NCBI RefSeq assembly: GCF_002571225.1
Contig: NZ_NVEC01000016.1
Coordinates: 21,622-71,553, forward strand
Direction: 5' to 3'
Source of the DNA: Bacillus sp. AFS059628
Lineage (GTDB): Bacteria > Bacillota > Bacilli > Bacillales > Bacillaceae_G
Length of the DNA stretch: 49,932 bases
Below the pieces are notes generated by a model. The model was not told where the DNA came from and did not search any database. It saw nothing but the letters and a program-made list of their open reading frames with translations. Below, piece after piece: positions 44,728 through 49,932 of this stretch. Every line of letters starts with the position of its first letter. Within the stretch, counting starts at the first letter, position 1. The translations under genes and the position numbers were made by a program.

Positions 44728-45417
44728 ATGAAAATCAACCAATACATAAGCGAAGCAAAATCTTGCTCAAGACGCGAAACAGACCGCCTTATTAAAGCAG
44801 GACGAGCTGCAATTAACGGTGAAATTTGTACGCACGGGGCAATTGTTAATGATGGTGATGTAGTAACGATTGATGGACAGGTTCTTGCAAAGGAAGAGAA
44901 AGAAAAGGTGTATATCGCTTTTCATAAACCAGTTGGTATTACTTGCACAGCAGCCGATCATATTGAAGATAATATTATTGACTATATTAATTACCCAGAG
45001 CGTATCTTTTCTGTTGGGCGATTAGATAAAGCGTCGGAAGGACTTATTTTATTAACGAATGATGGCGCCATTGCGAATCAAATTTTACACGGAGATCATG
45101 AGCACGAGAAAGAGTATGTTGTCACTGTCGATAAGCCATTTACAGATTGGTTTATTGATGAGATGTCTAGCGGTGTAAAGATTAGAGATGGAATGACGAA
45201 GCCGTGTAAGGTGACGAGAGTGGATCATTCTACATTTCGCATCGTTTTAACGCAAGGAATGAACAGACAAATTCGTAGAATGAGCCGCGCTTTCGGGTTT
45301 ACTGTAACAAAGCTAAAACGAGTTCGTATTATGAATATAGAGCTAGCTGATCTTGAAGTAGGAAAATGGAGAAGCGTTACATCTGAGGAATTAAACATAT
45401 TAATTGGGCAGTTATAG
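44728..45417 (+). CDS. RluF-like rRNA pseudouridine synthase
   Basis: A 229-residue RsuA/RluB/E/F-family enzyme. An N-terminal S4 RNA-binding domain (MKINQYISEAKSCSRRETDRLI, first 60 residues) is followed by the synthase core. The core has catalytic Asp in FSVGRLDKASEGLILLTNDG near residue 98, KEYVV, and the late motif QGMNRQIRRMSRAFGF. The pattern 'GRLDKASEGLI' plus the GITCTA segment is nearest to RluF (23S rRNA U2604 in E. coli). The exact target in Bacillus is inferred. It is single-gene, between two terminators. Confidence 0.85.
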   Translation: MKINQYISEAKSCSRRETDRLIKAGRAAINGEICTHGAIVNDGDVVTIDGQVLAKEEKEKVYIAFHKPVGITCTAADHIEDNIIDYINYPERIFSVGRLDKASEGLILLTNDGAIANQILHGDHEHEKEYVVTVDKPFTDWFIDEMSSGVKIRDGMTKPCKVTRVDHSTFRIVLTQGMNRQIRRMSRAFGFTVTKLKRVRIMNIELADLEVGKWRSVTSEELNILIGQL

Positions 45418-45447
45418 GGAGTGGAAATTTTCTCCCTATATTTTTTA
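45414..45447 (+). terminator. Terminator overlapping the rluF-like stop codon
   Basis: ATAGGGAG (45414-45421) and CTCCCTAT (45432-45439), followed by ATTTTTT. The TAG stop is part of the stem. Confidence 0.85.
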
Positions 45448-45529
45448 TCAGAAAAAATAAAACTATTGATTTTTTTAAAAATAGCCCATATAATAAAAAA
45501 CAACAAGTTTCGACAAGATATTTTATAAA

Positions 45530-45796
45530 AGTAATGATGAGGACATGAGTTGTTTTTTACGATTCTCAGAGAGGGAAGCCTAGGCTGTGAGCTTCCTAAT
45601 ACGGAAAGACAGACTTACCACCTCTAAACTTCAAGAGTGAACTGCATGATGCATTGTAATTCTTGGCGGATAAAACCGTTATCAATTTACACGAGCTATA
45701 AAATGAGCTTATTTTGTTATAAATTCATTTTATTAGAATAAGGGTGGAACCACGATTTCAACACTCGTCCCTTTGTTAGGGACGGGTGTTTTTTGC
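45530..45796 (+). promoter_or_regulatory. T-box riboswitch with threonine specifier before a BrnQ-family gene
   Basis: It is almost the same as the thrS leader at 19125-19370: both share GATGAGGACATGAGT, CAGAGAGGGAAGCC, TGTGAGCTTCCTA and CTTACCACCTCTAAAC. The specifier position reads ACC (45617-45619, Thr) followed by A, with CCTC closing on GAGG. The T-box AGGGTGGAACCACG lies at 45741-45754. The terminator AACACTCGTCCC/GGGACGGGTGTT with T-run lies at 45760-45794. The downstream gene should be induced when tRNA-Thr is uncharged. Confidence 0.92.
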
Positions 45797-45889
45797 GTTC
45801 TTTTACGGGGAAGTATGCTTGAAAGAGGATATGTGACGGATTTTAATTCAGAATATTTTGTTAATTAATTATTTAGGAGGTTAGTAGAA

Positions 45890-47215
45890 ATGAAATCATC
45901 TTTAAAGTTTTCTGAGATGTTTGCAATAAGTTTAATGTTATTTGCACTATTTTTCGGTGCAGGTAATATGATTTTTCCACCAGCGTTAGGGCAAGGTGCT
46001 GGAACAGATGTATGGATCGCCTTGTTCGGTTTTATCGTAACGGGTGTTGGATTACCTTTATTAGGAGTTATCGTTATCGCTTTAAAGGGAGATATAAATG
46101 AGTTAGCAGGACGTGTACACCCTATATTCGCACTAGTGTTTATTACTGCAATTTATTTATGTTTAGGCGTATTCGTAAGTGTGCCGCGTACAGGAACTGT
46201 TGCTTATGAGATGAGTGTTGCACCGTTTTTACCAAGTGAGATAGCTGATCAATCGTATCCACTTGTTATCTTTACATTCATTTTCTTTGCCGTAACTTTC
46301 TATTTAGCTTTAAATCCATCGAAATTAGTGGGTCGCATTGGCAAAGTATTAACTCCAATTTTATTAGCTGTTATTGCAATTATCGTAGGTAAAGCATTTA
46401 TTACACCAATTGGAGAATTTGGTGCACCGACAGAAGCGTATAGTGCTCCTCTTTTTAAAGGATTTATTGATGGATATTTAACTTTAGATGGACTTGCAGC
46501 GCTAGTATTCGGAAATGTTGTCATTCATGCTTTAAAAGAAAAAGGTATTACAAATAAAAATAGTATTGCAAAAGTAACAATCTTTGCAGGATTTATTGCA
46601 GCACTTGGTTTACTGCTGGTTTACTTAGCTCTTGCTTATCTTGGAGCTTCAAGTGTGTCTCTTGGAATGGGAGCAAACGGAGGAATTATTTTAACAAACG
46701 TTGTAAATCATTTATTCGGTAGTTACGGAACTTTATTATTAGGAATCGCAATTTCAGCAGCATGTTTAACAACTTCTGTAGGTATTGTTGCAGCTTGTGG
46801 GGAATATTTTTCTTCCTTATTACCAAAGCTTTCTTATCAAAAAGTCGTTTTCATTTTCTGTGTATTAGCATTTATGGTAGCGAATCTTGGCTTAACGCAG
46901 TTAAATGCACTAGCATTACCAATTTTAATTGCAATTTACCCAATTGGTATCGTGCTGATTGTATTATCGCTAGTTGAAAACTATATTCGTCTTCCTTTAG
47001 TAATGTATGTAGGTGGTATTGTAGGAGCATTCATGATCAGCTTCTTTGATGGATTGCACAATGCGAATCTTCAAATTGAGGCATTAGCACCTATTTTAAA
47101 TAAAATTCCGTTATATAGTGTAGGGATCGGTTGGTTAGTTCCTGCTCTAGTAGGTATTGTAATTGGATATGTCATTTCTATTTTTCAAAAGCAAGAAGTT
47201 GCTGTAGAAAAATAG
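45890..47215 (+). CDS. BrnQ-family (LIVCS) amino acid transporter, probably for threonine
   Basis: A Na+- or H+-coupled amino-acid symporter of the branched-chain BrnQ/BraB family. The 441-residue protein has 12 hydrophobic segments with LFALFFGAGNMIFPPALG near the N-terminus, VPRTGTVAYEMSV near 105 and ACLTTSVGIVAACGEYF near 290, all typical. By homology alone it would be called a Leu/Ile/Val transporter. The threonine T-box in its leader argues that threonine is a physiological substrate. AGGAGG lies 10 bases before the ATG. It is a single-gene unit. Confidence 0.88.
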   Translation: MKSSLKFSEMFAISLMLFALFFGAGNMIFPPALGQGAGTDVWIALFGFIVTGVGLPLLGVIVIALKGDINELAGRVHPIFALVFITAIYLCLGVFVSVPRTGTVAYEMSVAPFLPSEIADQSYPLVIFTFIFFAVTFYLALNPSKLVGRIGKVLTPILLAVIAIIVGKAFITPIGEFGAPTEAYSAPLFKGFIDGYLTLDGLAALVFGNVVIHALKEKGITNKNSIAKVTIFAGFIAALGLLLVYLALAYLGASSVSLGMGANGGIILTNVVNHLFGSYGTLLLGIAISAACLTTSVGIVAACGEYFSSLLPKLSYQKVVFIFCVLAFMVANLGLTQLNALALPILIAIYPIGIVLIVLSLVENYIRLPLVMYVGGIVGAFMISFFDGLHNANLQIEALAPILNKIPLYSVGIGWLVPALVGIVIGYVISIFQKQEVAVEK

Positions 47216-47219
47216 TGAA

Positions 47220-47254
47220 AAGAGGCTTTCTATGAAAGAAAGCCTCTTTTTTTG
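47220..47254 (+). terminator. Terminator of the BrnQ-family gene
   Basis: AAGAGGCTTTC/GAAAGCCTCTT around TATGAAA-like bases, followed by a T-run. Confidence 0.92.
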
Positions 47255-47310
47255 TAGAAAAAGCCGCATATAGAGAAATTTAGATATTTGAAATTTTATA
47301 CGTAATATAG

Positions 47311-47340
47311 TTGACAAAAAAATTATGAGTAGGCTAAGAT
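47311..47340 (+). promoter_or_regulatory. Promoter-like pair far upstream of isdC
   Basis: TTGACA (47311-47316), 18 bp, TAAGAT (47335-47340). No credible gene starts in the next 370 bp (only a 25-codon GTG frame at about 47378), so it may give a long isdC leader or a small RNA. The adjacent GGTATAAGGTATAAGGT is a short direct repeat. Confidence 0.4.
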
Positions 47341-47474
47341 TGACTTAGTTGTGGAAATATTGGAAGGAAAGTGAGGAGTGGAAGGTATAAGGTATAAGGT
47401 TTTCTATAACGATATCATTTTTGTAAATAGAGGTGATAGAGTAGGAGAAGGGTAGTTTTATTTTTTTGTGTTTC

Positions 47475-47493
47475 ATTGAGAATGATAATCAAT
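47475..47493. promoter_or_regulatory. Fur box 1
   Basis: ATTGAGAATGATAATCAAT (47475-47493) has the TGA-x-AAT-N-AT-x-ATCA core of the Bacillus Fur box with inverted arms ATTGA/TCAAT. Confidence 0.85.
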
Positions 47494-47564
47494 AGTTAGG
47501 GGCTTATGTTAAAATATGAATCGCTCTTTATAAGGAATAGGGAGGGATATTATTTTTAACACGA

Positions 47565-47595
47565 ATTGAGAATGATAATCAATAATATCTATATT
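47565..47595 (+). promoter_or_regulatory. Fur box 2 overlapping a probable isd promoter
   Basis: A copy identical to box 1 lies at 47565-47583. It overlaps a -35-like TTGAGA (47566-47571), with TATATT (47590-47595) 18 bp downstream. Iron-loaded Fur here would block RNA polymerase. Confidence 0.8.
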
Positions 47596-47650
47596 ACATA
47601 AATAAATTACAACTAAATAATGATAGAGGATTATTATTTTTTTCTTATAA

Positions 47651-47669
47651 ATTGAGAATAATTATCATT
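47651..47669. promoter_or_regulatory. Fur box 3
   Basis: ATTGAGAATAATTATCATT (47651-47669) is a near-perfect Fur palindrome about 50 bp before isdC, within the expected 5' leader. Confidence 0.8.
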
Positions 47670-47717
47670 TTCAAAAAAAGAAGTGGATGAAGGATAAACA
47701 AGGAGGAAGTAAGCCAA

Positions 47718-48425
47718 ATGAGAAAGATTTCTGTATTACCCGCTTTTATTATAACGTTCGTATGTATGCTAGCTTTTCTTGTCATGCCATATGGGAAAGT
47801 TTCAGCACAACTAGCTGACGGTACTTATGATATTAACTATGTCATCCAAAAAGCGGAAAATGATTCAGCTTCAATGGCAAATGATTATTTTGAAAAACCA
47901 GCTAAGTTAGTTGTAAAAAATGGTGAGATGAGAGTACAAATTCCGATGAATCATAGTGCTTGGATTACAGAATTTAAAGCACCTGAGAACGGGAATTTTT
48001 TTGATGCAAAAGTTGTTAGTAAAGATGAAGCAGCAGATAAAAGAACTGTAGAGTTTAAAATAGATGATTTATCTAAACCAGCAGCTGCAAAAATTCATGT
48101 TGTTGTACCAAACGTAAACTATGACCATCACTACACAATTCGCTTTGCGTTTGATGCAAATGTAAAAGCGGTAGGTGGAGAAAATAAAGCAACTACTGCA
48201 ACAAAGAATAATGATCAAACAAAAACAGAGACAAAAGTAAAAGAAGAAGTAAAGAAAGAAGAGAGTAAAGAAGCAAATAAAGAGGCGAACAAAGGAACAA
48301 ATGAAAGTGGTAAAGCTGAAAAAACAGATAACCCAAAAACAGGCGATGAATCGCGCATCGGATTATTTGCAGTGTTAATCCTTATCTCAGGTGTCTTCTT
48401 AATTCGTAAAGTACGTCAAAACTAA
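47718..48425 (+). CDS. isdC: IsdC: sortase-anchored NEAT haem-binding protein
   Basis: A cell-wall haem relay protein. 235 residues: signal peptide (1-31, ending GKVSAQ), one NEAT domain (about 32-150) with the lip segment SASMANDYF and the haem-iron motif Y-x3-Y in NYDHHYTIRFAF. A Lys/Glu/Asn-rich wall spacer follows, then NPKTG (the sortase B-type signal of B. anthracis IsdC), a membrane helix and a short basic tail RKVRQN. AAGGAGGAAG lies 11-20 bases before the ATG. It takes haem from the secreted NEAT proteins encoded downstream; controlled by three Fur boxes. Confidence 0.93.
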   Translation: MRKISVLPAFIITFVCMLAFLVMPYGKVSAQLADGTYDINYVIQKAENDSASMANDYFEKPAKLVVKNGEMRVQIPMNHSAWITEFKAPENGNFFDAKVVSKDEAADKRTVEFKIDDLSKPAAAKIHVVVPNVNYDHHYTIRFAFDANVKAVGGENKATTATKNNDQTKTETKVKEEVKKEESKEANKEANKGTNESGKAEKTDNPKTGDESRIGLFAVLILISGVFLIRKVRQN

Positions 48426-48444
48426 ATAAAGGAGCGTTATTCCA

Positions 48445-49932
48445 TTGAATAAATATCTTAAAATTGTTGTTGCGATGTGCTTAATGATATTTACATTCGT
48501 ATCAACATTACAACCACTTGCTGTTCAAGCAGCTACTAAACTAGCCGATGGTGAATATTCAATTGGTTTCAAAGTTCTTAAGGACACATCAGATGAAGAA
48601 TCTATGATGAATCAATACTCTGTAAGTCCAGGAACTTTAAAAGTGAAGGATGGGAAGAAGAAGGTATCCTTTACGTTAGAACATAGTTCATGGATTACAA
48701 AGTTTGAAACAGAAAAAAATGGCCAGTTTGTTGCGACAAATGTAAGTAGTGAAGATAAAGAAAAAGATACAAGAGTAGTAGAATTTGAAGTGGACGATGT
48801 AGAGAAAGTATTACATGCGAAAGTAAAAGTAGACATAGATTTTTTAAATTATCATCATGATTATGATGTACGTATTGCATTTGATCAAAACAGTATTACA
48901 CCGATTCATATAGAAAAACCAAATGAAAAAGAGGATCCAGCAAATAAGCCAGATCCAAATGAAAAACCAGATCCAAGTCAGAAGCCCGACCAAAAGCCTG
49001 ACCCAGATCAACAACCAAATTCTAACACAATTGCAGATGGAGAGTACAGTATTCCATTTAAAGTGTTAAAAGATCAAACAGATGAAGAATCTAAGATGAA
49101 TACTTACATGGTAAATCCAGGAGTATTAAAAGTAGAAAATGGTAAGAAAAAAGCAATTGTAAAACTAAAAAGTAGCTCGTTAATTAAAAATTTCCAAACG
49201 GAAAAAGATGGTGCGTTTGTTGATGCAAAAGTAGTAAGTGAAGATAAAGAAAAAGATACAAGAGTAGTAGAGTTTGAAGTAAACGATTTATCAAAAAAAC
49301 TAAATACAAAAGTATTTATTGAAATGACGTCAAGAAACTATAAGCAAACGCATGATGTGCAACTTTTATTTGAACAAGATAAGGTTGAACAAATTAAAAA
49401 CGAAGAGAAACAACCAGAAGTAGAGAAACCGGAAGTAGAAAAGCCAGGTGGAAACAAGAATCCAGATACTGACAGAATGAAAGACGGCGAATACAGCATC
49501 AGTTTCAAAGCTTTAAAAGATCAATCAGAAGAAATTTCAATGATGAACACGTACACGAAGAGTCCAGGCGTGTTAAAAGTGAAAGATGGTAAAAAATATG
49601 TATCATTCACATTAACAAATAGTGCATGGATTACAAAGTTTGAATTTGAGAAAAATGGCTCGTTTGTTGATGCGAGTGTATTAAGTGAAGATAAAAAAGC
49701 TGATACACGTATAGTGGAAGTTGAAGTAGACGATTTAACAAAAAAGCTAAATGCAAAAGTAAAAGTAGATATCGATTCAATGAATTATCACCATTTCTAT
49801 GACATTCAATTTGCATTTGATAAAGGTAGTATTAAACCGTTAGACAATCAAGGCGGAAACAACAATCAAGGCGGAAACAACAATCAAGGCGGAAACAACA
49901 ATCAAGGCGGAAACAACAACCAAGGCGGAAAC
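48445..49932 (+). CDS. Secreted multi-NEAT haemophore (IsdX2-like), partial
   Basis: Open to the window edge without a stop: 496 residues seen. The TTG start at 48445 has AAAGGAGCG 8 bases upstream and is 19 bp after isdC. Signal peptide 1-29 (ending AVQA), NEAT1 about 33-150, a Pro/Asp/Lys linker (PDPNEKPDPSQKP), NEAT2 about 196-315, NEAT3 about 345-463, then a repeated NQGGNN linker. NEAT1 and NEAT3 keep the haem Y-x3-Y (YHHDY, YHHFY); NEAT2 has YKQTH and lacks the W of the SSWITKF strand. This domain order recalls B. anthracis IsdX2, a five-NEAT haemophore whose NEAT2 does not bind haem. There is no wall-anchor signal in the visible part. Confidence 0.88.
   Translation, partial: MNKYLKIVVAMCLMIFTFVSTLQPLAVQAATKLADGEYSIGFKVLKDTSDEESMMNQYSVSPGTLKVKDGKKKVSFTLEHSSWITKFETEKNGQFVATNVSSEDKEKDTRVVEFEVDDVEKVLHAKVKVDIDFLNYHHDYDVRIAFDQNSITPIHIEKPNEKEDPANKPDPNEKPDPSQKPDQKPDPDQQPNSNTIADGEYSIPFKVLKDQTDEESKMNTYMVNPGVLKVENGKKKAIVKLKSSSLIKNFQTEKDGAFVDAKVVSEDKEKDTRVVEFEVNDLSKKLNTKVFIEMTSRNYKQTHDVQLLFEQDKVEQIKNEEKQPEVEKPEVEKPGGNKNPDTDRMKDGEYSISFKALKDQSEEISMMNTYTKSPGVLKVKDGKKYVSFTLTNSAWITKFEFEKNGSFVDASVLSEDKKADTRIVEVEVDDLTKKLNAKVKVDIDSMNYHHFYDIQFAFDKGSIKPLDNQGGNNNQGGNNNQGGNNNQGGNNNQGGN
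49846..49932 (+). repeat. 18-bp tandem repeat in the NEAT linker
   Basis: AATCAAGGCGGAAACAAC is repeated four times without a change (49846-49917), then a fifth copy with one T-to-C change starts and runs into the window edge. It encodes NQGGNN, a flexible hydrophilic linker. Exact identity at the DNA level suggests recent expansion and a length-variable locus. Confidence 0.95.

Noticed and set aside
47378-47455. 25-codon GTG frame after the promoter-like pair upstream of isdC
   Set aside because: The purine-rich site overlaps the start codon and the peptide has no recognisable feature.
1-49932. CRISPR array, prophage, insertion sequence, tRNA or rRNA genes
   Set aside because: None seen: no regular repeat-spacer pattern, no transposase or integrase motifs, and no cloverleaf outside the T-box leaders.

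Overview
This window is a chromosomal core segment of a Bacillus cereus-group bacterium (B. cereus, B. anthracis, B. thuringiensis and relatives). The evidence is the gene order citZ-icd-mdh, phoPR-polA-mutM-ytaF-coaE, gapB-speD-nrdR-dnaB-dnaI-ytxC-thrS, infC-rpmI-rplT, sspI-ysgA-pheST, rnhC-zapA-cvpA-polX-mutS2, the AT-rich composition, strong GGAGG-type ribosome binding sites, and an iron-regulated NEAT-domain (isd) locus at the right edge. No rRNA, tRNA, transposase, prophage or CRISPR array is visible.

Layout. 1-4.5 kb: TCA-cycle cluster citZ, icd, mdh, then a CcpA-box-preceded MaoC-fold gene. 4.5-7.6 kb: two small unknown genes and the PhoPR two-component system. 7.6-13.9 kb: DNA polymerase I, Fpg glycosylase, a YtaF membrane protein, CoaE and gluconeogenic GapB. 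14-19.1 kb: SpeD, NrdR, the replication-restart/loader pair DnaB-DnaI, and YtxC. 19.1-25 kb: threonyl-tRNA synthetase under a T-box, the IF3-L35-L20 operon with its leader, a dimeric dUTPase-like protein and an M42 aminopeptidase. 25-31 kb: an accessory block on mixed strands, with a TetR regulator divergent from an HlyD/DHA2 drug-efflux pair, two paralogous small membrane proteins, a CPBP protease, an HD protein and the spore protein SspI. 31-37.6 kb: the rRNA methylase YsgA, PheST and AsnS, the last two loci under T-boxes. 37.7-45.4 kb: small genes, RNase HIII, ZapA, CvpA, PolX, MutS2 and an RluF-like pseudouridine synthase. 45.5-49.9 kb: a BrnQ-family transporter under a T-box, then isdC and the 5' part of a multi-NEAT secreted haem protein that runs off the window.

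Regulation is the richest layer. There are four T-box leaders (Thr, Phe, Asn, and a second Thr-type one in front of the BrnQ paralogue, which predicts a threonine transporter). Other elements are an L20-type leader with an AUU-started infC, a CcpN-like operator on the gapB promoter, a cre site before the MaoC gene, a four-repeat Pho box plus a strong terminator-like hairpin between phoR and polA, a structured speD leader with an anti-Shine-Dalgarno segment, palindromes between the TetR gene and its efflux operon, and three Fur boxes before isdC.

Most coding content is ordinary housekeeping. The points most worth a second look are the threonine T-box on the BrnQ gene, the speD leader, the phoR-polA intergenic region, the MaoC protein lacking its catalytic histidine, the EF-hand loop inside YtaF, and the isd locus, where isdC is followed directly by a multi-NEAT protein with one degenerate NEAT domain. 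All identifications come from reading the sequence and remembered family features; no database search was possible.
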